Below are positions 10,699 to 22,105 of a stretch of DNA of 64,000 nucleotides, in pieces. This stretch comes from Thermothielavioides terrestris NRRL 8126. Its lineage: Eukaryota > Ascomycota > Sordariomycetes > Sordariales > Chaetomiaceae. Location: assembly GCF_000226115.1 (NCBI RefSeq), contig NC_016460.1:124001-188000 (forward strand). The letters run 5' to 3'. The notes under the pieces were generated by a model. That model worked only from the letters and a program-made list of their open reading frames with translations. It had not been told where the DNA came from and made no database searches. Position numbers and translations under genes: made by a program. How positions within the stretch are numbered: position 1 is the stretch's first letter; every line of letters begins with the position of its first letter.

Positions 10699-11779
10699 AG
10701 GTAATTAATTACATGCTCAGCACTCAATGACAGAAAGTGGACGCGGCCCGGTACGCACCGGCGAGGCGAAACGAAAAATGGCTGGGTCGATGAAATCGCG
10801 GAATCTTCTGGCTCTGTCCATTGCCCCGTCACACAGGCTGGCAGGGCCGAGGAGCGGGTGGCCAGCGCGAACACGTTGGCCGCGCATACCAAAAACTGTC
10901 TGAACAAGAGGCAAGCCAGTGAAAAGCTGAGCGAGTGAGCGTGACCTCGGTCAGCTCGGTCGAAAAGACGTTGCGGATTGCGCGGACCAGTGGTAAAGAT
11001 CGTGGTCAAGCACCTCGGCCGAGACAGCGGAGGGCTGCGGGCTGCTGTGCAGGGAGAAGGTATGTGTCCATCCTGGTTCACTGCCTAAGGTGACTAGAGG
11101 TAAGTGTGAAAATGGGGTTTTGAGACTGGGCTGTGATGTTTCTCGCCCCGTTGACTTTGGGAATTGGGAGTGAGCTACGATTCCCACCCGACCATGGGTC
11201 CAATGTACCTTATGCGTGGTGAGCGCAGAGGAGTGAGTGCCTGAGTGAAGGCCCCGACACTCTAAGCGGGCCCTGCAGGACCTGGTATAGGTAAGGTAGT
11301 CAGTTTGGAGGGGTAATCGGGCCATGCGCATACATCCGTAGACTTGTACTGAATGGCTCGAGGCGTTTGGGACACTTGCTGTTGATTTGCCTCGCCAGAA
11401 CTTATTCATGCCCTTCGCTTCTAGGTTTCTGGTAGTGCGTTGAATTTCCCAAGCCTGCTTCAATCGGGACAATCAAACAAACGCAAACCCAGCGGAATAC
11501 ACGGCAGTGACCCGCCAGTTCACCGTGACCCAGGGGGCCAAAGGCCATCGGCAGGCAGATTCCACAACGGGAAGGGAGCCTCAGTAGCCCAGTGGTTCCT
11601 CCTGACGCTGCTCAATCCGCAGACATCCGTTTCCCGTCCTGTGCAGCACGATACCCGGCAGAGGCTCAGCTGGTCTTAGGAAACGCCTCACTCAGCTGGT
11701 CGCATGGCAGAAACGGACACGGATCAGCACCGCCCACAATGACTAGCAATATATTACATGCCGGATTCCGCATCCTAGC
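10699..11779. other. Intergenic, no gene recognised
   Basis: Minus-strand frames here (173 and 246 codons) overlap each other and the decayed gene, and show no domain. Nothing else is recognisable. Confidence 0.5.
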
Positions 11780-12537
11780 TTACAGCAGCGCCACTCCCAC
11801 TAGGAACATCACCGCCGTAACCGCGACACTGGCGACTGGCAGTCCGCTGCCCCGCAGCAACGAGGGCGCCGCGAGGCTGGACGAGGTGGCCGCCGGGCTC
11901 GGCGAGGTCGGCGAGCTCGTGCTGCCGCTCGAGTTCGAAGCGCCCGCGCCCACGAGGCCGCTGAGGGACTTGTCGGCGACGAAGGCCGCGGTGACTCCGG
12001 TGCCGTTGGTGCAGGCCGAGCCGGCGGCCGTGTTGGTGCCGGTGACGAAGTTGACGGCGGCGCACTAGGGCGAGACAGAGTTAGCAACGGAAGCGGAAGC
12101 GGGCTGCGCGCACCGCAGGCACGCACCTGGAACAGGAGCCCGTCGGGCCCGTCGCACACCACGCCGATGAAGCCCTTCTTGCCGGCCCAGTCCTTCGGGG
12201 CGGTGACGACGGGCTCGCAGAAGTTGCCGCGCGTGGTTTGCTGCACGATCGGGAACAGCTGGGTCCAGTTGCCGGCGGCGTGCGAGTCGAGCGTGGCACG
12301 GAATAGAAAATTGGCCTGCGGGTGGCCCAGCTGCACGGAGATGGCATCGCCGTCGACGTGGAAGTCGGTCGCCGTGTTCGACGCGAGATCCGGCGCGCCG
12401 CCGCCGCACGGCGCATTGGGCTCGAGGCTCTCCTGCATGTTGCCGCCCTCGAGCGAGGGCGGCAAGTTGAGGATGAAGTGGGCGTGCGTTGCGAGGAACA
12501 GCAGCGCCGCAGCGGCGAGCGAGCGGAGCGGCGCCAT
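11780..12537 (-). CDS. BIM1-like copper-binding GPI-anchored protein (X325 / LPMO-like fold)
   Basis: Two exons: 12537-12127 and 12064-11780, with a 62-bp intron (GTGCGT..TAG, branch GCTAAC), giving 231 residues. A signal peptide (residues 1-19) ends ...FLATHA, so the mature protein begins with His20 (HFILNLPPSLEGG). An N-terminal His is the copper-ligating 'histidine brace' residue of LPMOs and of the BIM1/X325 family, and the HFxLNxPxS start followed by a PCGG motif is the BIM1-like signature. A Cys-containing core follows (GNFCEPVVTAPKDW, IGVVCDGPDG, CAAVNFVTGTN). The tail is Ser/Thr-rich and ends in a hydrophobic segment (VASVAVTAVMFLVGVALL), fitting a GPI anchor. Family members are implicated in copper uptake at the cell surface rather than polysaccharide cleavage. 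The exact role here is inferred. Confidence 0.88.
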
Positions 12538-14020
12538 GGTGGAGGCAGCGGACGCGTGGGGGGTGACTGTGATGGCGTGGAGGTGTTTAGTCCGGTGGTT
12601 GAGTCGTCAGAGTCTAGTGTAGAAGGGGCTGTGTGAGGTGGGAGCGGGAGCTACCTATCGGGGCTGATGTGGTTCCGGGCGAAATCGAGCGATCCGGCGC
12701 GGGAGCCACGACTTATAAGCTTCAGCGGAGCTGCCCGGGTGGTCCTTGCCCGCTTGCTGTTGAGGGGCACCTCCGGATGGCAGCGGCGGGGAACTTTGGG
12801 GAAGGCCCTGCTGTCGTGCGAGATGCCCAACCTAAACCGCTCCAGCCACCTTGGTGAGCACGACCAGGGCCAACGCCGTGTTGCTGCAACCGAAACTGAG
12901 CAGGTTGTGACGGGTCACCGGCAGCCGGTGGGCCCGCCTCCTCGGAACCGGCGTGCGTTTCGTTTGTCACCCCCCAGCCCCTGCAACTGTACGGATTACT
13001 TACCACAGAAGGCACTTGCGCCCCGCCGCACCCCCACCATCCCATGCGCTGTGGGCTAAGCTTTTTGCCCCTCGGACTGCAACGGCTTCGCAGATTGATG
13101 GGATCGCGAGGCGCCTTCAACAGCGTGCCCTACATCTACAGCTGAGATTGTCTGTACTGGGCCGTCCTCGGCCAGGTCCAGCGACTCGAGTCTGGCGTTT
13201 CGGGTTGCTGCCTCCTGCGCCAGAGCTCAAAGTCTAGTGAAAAGTCCAAACGTGCTCGTGGGATCGAGCGTCACGGCCAGCCCTGGCGAGAACCCTGAAC
13301 CCGCGCAGCGCTAGCCGCATCCGGGATCGTTCCTGCGCGCGAGCGGGTTTGAGCAAATTGTTGCCCGCTCTGACCGAACTCCTGGTTCTCGGCGGCCAGT
13401 CACAACCCTCAACCTGCTCGCGCCTCGGACATGCTCGCACGCGGCTCACGGCGATGGCAGGTCGGCGCACATTCGAGACCGGGCGGACGTTACTTCTGCC
13501 CGTGGTCACCGTGGCCTGTGCGACAGCGGTGGGGTGACACGGTCGGATGGCGGATGGCGGATGGCAAGATGACATGACGCTCCAACGCTGCGGGCCCAAC
13601 ATTCACCCCCCGGCGTATATTCCATGCCGTATATCACGACGCACTTACCGCTCGCGCTTCTTTATCCGCCCTATTAGCAGCCGTTCAAACCTCTACAGTG
13701 TAGACCGTCAACGCGCAGCAGACCCGGGACAGCTCGCGGGGTGCGCTATCCTTCCGTAGAACCGTCCATCCGCAGTCCACACCCCGCCGTCTGCGTTCGC
13801 AGGAGTTTCTGCGATGCTCCAGAGGACGGCCTGGTGGCAAACAGCTTGCGGCGACTGATCGGCTTCCAACGCCCACGGCGGCAGCATCACGCCTGCCGTA
13901 ATATCCCGTACACTGCGCACGACTCCGCGCTGAGGCACGGCAGACGCGAACAGCCTCACCTCCCGTCGCTCCCCCCGCCTTCCCCGCCTTCCCCGCCCTC
14001 GAAGGGCTGCAACCGCAACG
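12538..14020. other. Divergent intergenic region between BIM1-like and ferric-reductase genes
   Basis: No gene is recognised. It carries the promoters of two divergently transcribed metal-related genes about 1.5 kb apart. The stretch before 14021 is C-rich (CCCCCCGCCTTCCCCGCC), typical of a fungal leader. Confidence 0.55.
12713..12719 (-). promoter_or_regulatory. Possible TATA box of the BIM1-like gene
   Basis: On the minus strand the sequence reads GCTTATAAGT about 180 bp upstream of the ATG. The position is plausible for a fungal TATA element. No other support. Confidence 0.35.
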
Positions 14021-15993
14021 ATGGACGACATGGACATGAACTCGGACTCAGACATGTTCTCGACGGTCAACATGGACCTGGCGCGCCGCTACTGGTACAC
14101 GGTCGCCGCGTTCGTGGGCGCCCTGGCCGCCGTCCGGGCCGTCAACTTCTACAAGTCGCACAGGCGGTGCGTTGCCCCGGCGCAACGAGCGTGAGACGCC
14201 GTGCTGACCCCCCCCGCAGGCTGCGCCGCAAAGCTGCGAGCTCGGTCGAGTTCCCGACGAAGCCCGCCGACCCGTTCCTCGAGGCGTGGGCCACGCTGAC
14301 CGCCGTCGTGCGCGAGGCCCGCCACCCGCAGCTCTACGTCCCGCTGCGCGGGCTCTCCTGGCTGACGCCGCCGCCGCTAGGCCGCGTCGCCGCGCTGCTG
14401 GTCTACTGGGTCGTCATCGTCTACATGATGTCGGTCGACGTGGTCGTGCACGACGTCTTCTACTGGGAGCGCATCGGCTACCGCAACGCCTGGGTCACCG
14501 TGACGCAGGTGCCGCTGCTGTACCTGCTGGCCTCCAAGTGCAGCGTGCTCGGCTTCCTCGTCGGCACGAGCCACGAGCGGCTCAACTGGCTGCACCGCTG
14601 GGTCGGCCGCACCATGCTGGTTACCGCCACGGTGCACGGCTGGCACTTCTACACGGACTGGGCGCGCACCGACTTCGTCCAGTACGAGCTCAAGATGATG
14701 CCCATGGTCAAGTACGGCTTTGGCGCCTGGGCCGTGCTGCTCTGGACGCTCATCTCGGGCCTGGCGCCCGTCCGGCGGCTGGCCTACGAGTTCTTCGTGC
14801 TGCAGCACCTTGTGGCCGCCGTCGTCTTCCTGTGGCTGATCTACGTGCACGTGCCGGCCAGCGCGCGGTACAACGTCTGGTTCGCCATCGCCGCGCTGTG
14901 CTTCGATCGCGCCTGCCGCGCCGCCCTGCTCGTCTGGCAGAACGTCAAGCTGTTCCCGGACAAGTCCAAGTGCCGAGGCGGGCGGCGCATCGGCCACCAG
15001 GCGCAGCTCACGGCGGTCGGCGACGCCGTCACGGTCGTGACCATCAAGGACGTGCACTTCAAGTGGCGCGCCGGCCAGCACCTGTACCTCTGGGTGCCGC
15101 GGGTCGGCCCGGCCGAGGCGCACCCCTACACGATCGCGTGTGCGCACCAGCTGCCTGACACGTGCATCTGCAACAGCATCCAGCTGGTGGTGCGCAAGCA
15201 CGCTGGCTTCTCCCGCCGGCTGCACGACTTCGCCGTCAGGGCCGGAGGCACGCAGCACGTCACCGTCTTCGTCTCCGGGCCGTACGGGGCGCCGCCGCGC
15301 TGGGACATCTACGAGACGGTCGTGCTGATCTCGGCGTCGACCGGCGCCTCGTTCACGCTGCCGATCCTGGAGAGCGTGCTGCAGGCGCGCGGCACGAGCT
15401 GCGTCAAGCGCGTCGACTTCCTGCTCGCCGCGAAGCAGGGCGAGGAGATCGGCTTCTACGTGTCGCGCCTGCACGAGCTGATCGGGCGCGCTCGGGACGT
15501 CGGCATCGAGCTCAGCGTGCACGTCGCGGTCACGCAGGGCGCCGCGGGGACCGCTGGGGATTTGGGGCAGGGCGGGACCACGGTCGATGCGGTGGACGGG
15601 TCGGCCTCGTCATCGGGGACCAATCTGGATAAGCAGGCGGATGAGAAAGGGCTGGCGGCGGACGAGAAGCAGGCGGCGGGCCTTGCGGCGGGCGAGAAGG
15701 CGGCAGGGGGCCTGGCGTCGGACGTGGAGCAGGCGGCGACTCCGCGGCGGCGGTCCAGCCAGGCGAGCGCGGACTCGCACGCGTTCCGCTCGTCGGTGCG
15801 GCCGGACGTGGAGGCGTTCATCCGGGGGCCGGTCGAGGCGACGGGCGGGGAGACGAGCGTGGTGGTCTGCGGCGGGCCGTCGCTGGCGGCGCGCGTCAGG
15901 AACTGCGTGGCCGCGCTGTCGGACGAGCGGGCGGTGCACAAGGGCACGGGCGCCCAGGGGATCCACCTGTTTGTCGAGGAGTACAGCTTTTAA
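14021..15993 (+). CDS. Ferric/cupric-chelate reductase, plasma-membrane flavocytochrome b (Fre type)
   Basis: Two exons: 14021-14166 and 14220-15993 (53-bp intron), giving 639 residues. After an Asp/Met-rich N-terminus (MDDMDMNSDSDMF) there is one membrane helix, then the ferric-reductase transmembrane domain. Four His at the expected 14-residue spacing bind two hemes: His174 (LHRWVG), His188 (VHGWHF), His245 (LQHLVA) and His259 (YVHVP). The FAD-binding motif is HPYTIA. NADPH-domain landmarks are SGPYGAPP, ISASTGASFTLPI and VVCGGPS. The enzyme passes electrons from cytosolic NADPH across the membrane to reduce extracellular Fe(III) or Cu(II). The initiator ATG lies in a different frame from exon 2, and splicing restores a CGG Arg codon. 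The linker between the nucleotide-binding motifs (residues ~490-570) is an unusually long, low-complexity Ala/Glu/Lys/Gly insert. No multicopper oxidase or iron permease is adjacent. Confidence 0.92.
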
Positions 15994-16334
15994 TGCAATG
16001 GATTGTGTTTTCGTGCTGTTTGCCAGTATCAACATCGATGATTGATGCAACGAAATGACGCCCAGGATCGGACCTGGCTCAGGACGGCAGATTCGCGAGG
16101 TGATCAACGCTAACTGCTTTGGGAGTTGGTGCCTGCAGCCTACCCCGCCCCCGCCATGCCCCTGTGTGCCCCTCGCCCGTCATTGGCTGCCGTGCTGCCG
16201 TGGAACCAACTGCAGGCCCTTGAAATTTTGGCGGGCAAGGAAGGCTCTGAGTCAACGACGGCCCACGACGGCGGCGACGGCTGAAAGAACCGAATTGTGA
16301 CCCAATCCTGCTGGGCGAGCTTCTCCCTCTCTCC
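15994..16334. other. Short intergenic region before the ArgRS gene
   Basis: Nothing is recognised beyond a pyrimidine-rich leader (TTCTCCCTCTCTCC) directly before the upstream ATG at 16335. Confidence 0.55.
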
Positions 16335-16571
16335 ATGACGCTTTGCCCGCTCGCCAGCCCACACGCCTTCTCTTCTCTTCGATATCCGTTTCTGACCAGC
16401 AGAGCATTCTCCCGGACTCGACGTCCGCGACTCTTTCCCGCTGCCCTTTCCGGTTCCACTGCCGCTGCCGCTGCTATACACGGCCGGGCCGTCCCGCACC
16501 GCCAGCACCGCCGGCACCCCGACTTCTGCTCCTCGCCCCCGACCCGCACGTTCGCGACCGCAGCCACAACC
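16335..16571 (+). other. In-frame N-terminal extension of ArgRS (probable mitochondrial presequence)
   Basis: An upstream ATG at 16335 is in frame with the main ArgRS start at 16572 and has no stop between. It would add 79 residues. They are rich in Arg, Ser, Ala and Thr and almost lack acidic residues (RAFSRTRRPRLFPAALSG; RTFATAATT before the second Met). That is the look of a mitochondrial targeting presequence. The second ATG has a strong context (ACAACCATGGCC). Confidence 0.6.
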
Positions 16572-18606
16572 ATGGCCTCGCCGATCGAGCGGCTCGCGCA
16601 GCGGGTCGACGGCCTGAGCCTCGGCGCCCTCGCCGAGAGGTACCCCAACTGCCACCCCGAGACGAACCCGTTCGACCTGTACCGCGCCCACCTCTCCGAC
16701 GTGCTCGCCCGCATCACCGGCGTCGACCACAAGATCATCTACCCCGCGCTTTCGTGGACCCAGAGCCTTGACAAGGGCGACCTGATGCTGGCCGCCCCCG
16801 CGCTGCGCATCAAGGGTCGCAGGCCCGACGAGCTGGTCCAGGAGTGGGCCGCACAGGTGCGCAGCCCGCCGGCGCCCGTCATGCTGTGCCCCCCTCCCCG
16901 CCCGCTGACCCTGTGACGCAGTTCCCCGCCGATGACCCGTTGTTCGAGAAGCCGACCGCCGTCAACTACTTCATGGCCTTCTACGTCCGCGCCGGCCCGA
17001 TCGTGCAGGGCGTGATCCCCATCATCCGCCACCAGGGCGCCGACTACGGCCGCTGCTCGTTCCACGGCCTGCGCGACCCCGCCGACCCCGCCAAGGGCCG
17101 CAAGCGCATCGTCGTCGAGTTCAGCTCGCCCAACATCGCCAAGCCGTTCCACGCGGGCCACCTGCGCAGCACCATCATCGGTGGCTTCCTGGCGAACCTG
17201 TATGAGCTCGCCGGCTGGGACGTCGTGCGCATCAACTACCTGGGCGACTGGGGCAAGCAGTACGGCCTGCTGGCGCTGGCGTTCGAGCGCTACGGCGACG
17301 AGGAGGCGCTGACCCGCGACCCCATCAACCACCTGTTCCAGCTGTACGTGCGCATCAACGCCGAGATGACGGCCGAGAAGGAGCAGATCGAGCAGCGCCG
17401 GCAGGCCGGCGAGGACGTGGCCCAGCTCGAGGCCGACAGCCTCGACGAGCAGGCCCGCCGCTACTTCCGCAAGATGACGGACCGCGACCCGGCCGCGCTG
17501 GCGCAGTGGCGCCGCTTCCGCGACCTGAGCATCGCACGCTACCGCGAGACGTACGAGCGCCTCAACATCCGCTTCGACGAGTACAGCGGCGAGAGCCAGG
17601 TGTCGGAGGAGGCCATGCACCGCATCGTCGAGCAGATGGAGGCCAAGGGCATCTGCCGCGAGGACAAGGGCGCCCTGATCGTCGACTTCCAGGCCCTCGT
17701 GCCCGGCAAGGAGGGCAAGCGGCTCGAAAAGCCCATCGTGCGCAAGCGCGACGGCACCGCGCTATACTTGACGCGCGACATCAGCGAGCTGCTCGCCCGC
17801 CACGACAAGTACCAGTTCGACCACATGATCTACGTGGTCGCGTCGGCCCAGGATCTGCACCTCAAGCAGCTCTTCAAGATCATCGAGCTGCTCGGCCACC
17901 AGGACATCGCGGCCAAGTGCCAGCACGTCAACTTCGGCCTCGTGCTGGGCATGAGCACGCGCCGCGGCACCGTCAAGTTCCTCGACGACATCCTGCGCGA
18001 CGTCGCCGACAAGATGCACGAGACCATGCGCCGCAACGAGACCAAGTACGCCCAGGTCGAGGACCCCGCCGCCACCGCCGACACGCTCGGCATCAGCAGC
18101 GTCATGGTGCAGGACATGTCGGGCAAGCGCATCAACAACTACACCTTCAACATGGACGCCATGACCTCCTTCGAGGGCGACACGGGGCCGTACCTGCAGT
18201 ACGCCCACGCCCGCGTCTCGTCCATCCGCCGCCGCGCCGGCCTCTCCGACGACGACCTCGCCGCCGCCGACCTGTCGCTGCTGACCGAGCCGCACGCCGT
18301 CAACATCGTCCGCCTGCTCGCCCAGTGGCCCGACACGGTGCAGAACACGCTGCGCACGCTCGAGCCCACCACCGTGCTGACCTACCTGTTCCGCATGACC
18401 CACGCGCTCAGCAGCAGCTACGACCACCTGCAGGTCGTCGGCTCCGAGCGCGAGCTGATGAAGGCCCGCATGGCCCTGTACGACGCCGCCCACACCGTGC
18501 TGGGCAACGGCATGCGCCTGTTGGGCTTGAACCCCGTCGAGCGGTGAGTCATATCTGTCTTGTTCCGTCCGCCGCGCTCGCCATGCTGACATTTCGCAGG
18601 ATGTGA
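16572..18606 (+). CDS. Arginyl-tRNA synthetase (class I, cytosolic and probably mitochondrial)
   Basis: Three exons: 16572-16856, 16922-18543 and 18600-18606, giving 637 residues (716 from the upstream ATG at 16335). Introns are 65 and 56 bp. The last exon supplies only the end of an Arg codon, Met and the stop. The class I HIGH-type motif is HAGH in AKPFHAGHLRSTIIGG. The KMSKS-like motif is LGMSTRRGTVKF. The eukaryotic ArgRS landmarks VVEFSSPNIAKP, INYLGDWGKQYG, YDQ-type loop (RDGTALYLTRDISEL) and C-terminal anticodon-binding domain (DTGPYLQYAHAR ... MRLLGLNPVER) are all present. It charges tRNA-Arg. Ascomycetes either use two genes or one dually targeted gene; the upstream in-frame presequence here argues for dual targeting by alternative start use. 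Three conserved intron junctions all keep the frame. Confidence 0.95.
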
Positions 18607-19549
18607 ACGCGGATAGCTATGGCGAACGCGGTGATAGACAGCGTATAATAGACGGCCGGTTAGGCCATGCTCGCTCCCGCTCCCTCCACACAGCCTGGTC
18701 CTCCGCACGTGAGTCGAATCTCGAAGCGGACAGTTGATGGCTCGTGTAGGCTGTCTCCGTCCTGAAACTTTGGCCGGAGCCCTCGTGCGTCAAGTTGTCA
18801 TCACTGATAGCTGTTATCTTCTCTTTCTCCTTTTCTTTCTCCTCCCTCCACCGCTTGTGACTTTTTGCTGGTCCCTGGCTTTTCGCGTGGTGGGAATCCA
18901 TCCGTCAACTGCGTTGACAGCCCCTATCGTCACACATGCGTCCAGATTCAGTTCTGTTTTCGTGGGATTTTGGCTCCCCCAGACAAGGTGACGACTGCAA
19001 GCCGTGTCCGTCGCCAGCTGACCGGTGCTAGATCTCGCATTCGCTGGCCCCAGGCAGGACTGCATCTGCCTGCCGCTGTCCTGCTGGCACTGGCGCATCG
19101 CTCGTTGTTGGTTCCCGACTGCATCACGGCGGGCCGGTTCATCGGCTCGATTCGGTGCGGCCCAGAACTACCCAAACCTGCGCCGGATAGAGTGCTTGGT
19201 CTTGGGGGTTGCGGGCAGACAGACTGCCCCCTATCGTGGTGGCCGCCAGTGTAGGCAGGACGGCACGTGCGCCTACGGTCACGTCGAGAGCCGCTCATTC
19301 TCACGGGCTGGACTGAGATATTGCACCGCCCCTTCGATGAAGCCATTCATATGTCACGCAAAATGCCTGGCCGTATAAACCGGGCTGGGTGAACCTCGCT
19401 GGGTGGACCGAGCAAGCGCTGAGAGCTCAGCCCATCCCAGCCCTCTTCTCGTAGGACACCCGCCGCTTCTAGCGGTCTTCCCTGGCGCCCAAACTATCCA
19501 TCCTAGCGCTCACGTAATCTCACGCTTTCTTGTACCGCTTGCTGTCAAG
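18607..19549. other. Intergenic, 5' flank of the P450 gene
   Basis: No gene is recognised. A TATA-like element lies at 19374. Bases 19430-19545 are pyrimidine-rich and probably include the transcript start. Confidence 0.55.
19374..19379 (+). promoter_or_regulatory. Possible TATA box of the P450 gene
   Basis: TATAAA within GGCCGTATAAACCGG lies about 170 bp before the P450 ATG, followed by a CT-rich tract. It is a sequence match only. Confidence 0.45.
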
Positions 19550-21601
19550 ATGTTTGTCGCACTGGTCGCTGCCTGCCTAGCAGTCCTGGTGCTGCCCCGG
19601 TTTCTCGAGTGGCGCCGGATGCCGCGGGGGGCCCGGCGGCTGCCGGGGCCTCGAGGTGAGCGCCCGCTTCGTGATGCCCGGCCTCGAGCGGCCGGCTGAC
19701 CATGTCTCAGGCCTGCCCCTCATCGGCCGCGTGCACGACGTGCCGGTCAACGCGTCGTGGCTCAAGTTCTACGAATGGAGCAAGAAGTACGGCCCGATCT
19801 ACCGCATGGAGATCTTCGGCACCGTGCACGTCTGGATCTCGTCCGAGGCGATCGCCCGCGAGCTCCTGTCCAAGCGGGGCGCCATCTACTCGGACCGGCC
19901 GCTGATCCCGAACCTGCCCGACAACCGCACCAGCGGCGACTACCTCGCCCTGCTCGGGCGCACCGGTAAGTGGCTGGCCCTCGCTGACCGCGCGAGAGAC
20001 ACGCTCACAACGGCCAGAAACCTGGAAGCGCCAGCGCAAGCTGTGCAACCACCTGATGCACGTCAGCGCTATGGCGTCGCTGTACTCGTACCCGACCCAC
20101 GAGCGCGACCGCTTCCTGTACCATATGTACCGCGACCCGGGCAACTACCTCGAGTGGATCGAGCAGTTCACCAGCCGGACCGTGTCGCGGCTGAGCTGGG
20201 GCACGCCGCGGCCGGCACAGGTGCTGCGGCACACGACCTTCGGCCTGCTCGAGACCATCAGCCCGTCGGGCGCGCTGCCCAACGTCGTCAGCTTCCTGCG
20301 CCACCTGCCGGCCGCGCTGAGCCCGTGGAAGAAGAAGGAGCGGGCCCGGCACGCACTCGAGGACAGGCTGTTCCACGCCAACGTTGGCTTCGTCGCCCAG
20401 CGCCTGGTCGCCGGCAGCGCCCGCCCGAGCTTCATCCGCACGTTCCTCGAGACCAAGAGCAGCGCCGACACGCGCGAGCGCGCGCGGTGGGGCGACCAGG
20501 ACGAGGCCATGCACGTCGTCGGCCTGATGGCCATCGCCGGCGCGCTGACCATCGGCAGCCCGATCCAGAGCTACCTGCTGGCCATGTGCCACTACCCGGA
20601 GTGGCAGAAGGCGCTGCAGGACCAGCTCGACGAGGAGCTCGGCGACCGCTGCCCGCAGTGGGAGGACCGCGAGCGGCTGCCGCTGCTGCGCGCCGTCGTC
20701 AAGGAGGTGATCCGGTGGCGGCCGCCGGTGCCGACCGGTGAGTTAGGCCGCGTCTCCGCCGTTACGGCAACGCTCGCTCGCCCGCTGACCGCGTTAACGC
20801 AGGAATCCCCCACGCCGTCGAGCAGGATGACGTCTACAACGGCTACTTCATCCCCGCCGGCGCCACGATCCACGCACTGGAATGGTAAGTAAGCGCTCGC
20901 AGGAGGGGGGGCCATGACCGCTGACGGACCGCCGCAGGGGCATCACGCGCGACGAGACAATGTACCCGGACGCGGAGACGTTCAACCCGGCGCGCTGGCT
21001 CGACCCGGCGTACCCGACGTACCGCGAGCCGCTGACGCAGCACCCCAACCTCAGCGGCTTCTCGCAGTTCGGCTTCGGGCGGCGCACGTGCCAGGGCATC
21101 CCCGTGGTGGAGCAGGACCTGTTCCTGACCATGGGCGGGCTCGCGTGGGCCTTCACCATCCGCAAGAAGCGCGACCCGGTCACGGGCACCGAGATCCCCG
21201 TGCACTGGAACGACTACACGCCGCTGCTGATCGCCAAGCCGGCGCGCTTCCCCTTCGACGCGGTGCCGCGCTCGCCCGACCGCATCGACCGCATGCGCGA
21301 GATGTACGACGCCGCGCGCGACCCGCCCGGCGCCGACGCCGACCTCGACCTCACCCAGTTCCAGCCGGACCTCGGCTCGCGCGTGTTCGGCGACCTGGGC
21401 GCCGACGCCGACGCCGACAACGCCGAGATCAAGGAGCGGCTCTGGGCCGAGCTCGCCGCCGACGACAGCCCGAGCAGCGTGCTCACGCCGCAGTCCGACA
21501 GCGCCGAGGACGGCGATCTCGAAGCGGGCACGTGGGGGCGTGTCGTCAGCAAGGTGGCCGCCATGATGGCGCGCGTGCCGGGGGCCTGGATTTTCGACTG
21601 A
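19550..21601 (+). CDS. Cytochrome P450 monooxygenase (microsomal, family not assigned)
   Basis: Five exons: 19550-19655, 19711-19965, 20018-20737, 20803-20884 and 20938-21601 (introns 52-65 bp), giving 608 residues. An N-terminal membrane anchor (VALVAACLAVLVLPRF) is followed by the Pro-rich hinge RRLPGPRGLPLIG. The I-helix motif is AGALT (residues 294-298), the K-helix ExxR is E350-V-I-R353, the meander is FNPARW, and the heme loop is FGFGRRTCQG with Cys439 as thiolate ligand. The usual acidic residue before the I-helix Thr is replaced by Leu. About 100 residues follow the P450 fold, an acidic Ala/Asp-rich tail (GADADADNAEIKERL ... AMMARVPGAWIFD), making the protein longer than the usual ~520. 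The substrate is unknown; no biosynthetic core gene is near. Confidence 0.9.
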
Positions 21602-22105
21602 GGTGGCACATGCTGATGAGCGCGTGGGCGTGGCGAGCTTGTGCCGGGCGTGGCGTTATCAGAGAGTTGGATTTGCAGGATAGATACTAGATTCTTTAGG
21701 CTGCGTAGATCGCCTAGGTAGGAGCAATGCCACAGCAGCGAATGCAGGCCGTGAGCAAGGCCGTAACTTTTACCTCGCCCAGTCTTCCAAGGTTGTCTCG
21801 CATTCCCGACGTGCACGCTCGCCGTTGAACGTCGTGTCACCTATCATCGAGCTTCATGGATCAGCGATTGGGGACGGCAAGGGAAAAGGGCCCAAGCACA
21901 GGTGCGCATCGCCTGGCCAGCGGCGTCATGGTACAGGAGAGATCGGGTGGGACGTCCCGCCGGAGGCCGCCAGCGGAGACCAGGAAGTTTATCCAGGATT
22001 ATAACGAGGATCACCAAGGACGATGCCTTAATTTAAAATATAACGACAATTACTATGTCAACATTTGAAATGTAACAATAATCTATAAAGGTCATCTACA
22101 TATAG
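21602..22105. other. Convergent intergenic region
   Basis: The 3' flanks of the P450 (+) and the transporter (-). Bases 22000-22105 are AT-rich compared with their surroundings (AATTTAAAATATAACG), as expected of 3' ends. No gene is seen. Confidence 0.6.

Noticed and set aside
10341..11081. 246-codon minus-strand frame overlapping the decayed gene
   Set aside because: It reads the decayed gene in a wrong frame for its last third; the upstream part is Ser/Cys-rich without domain.
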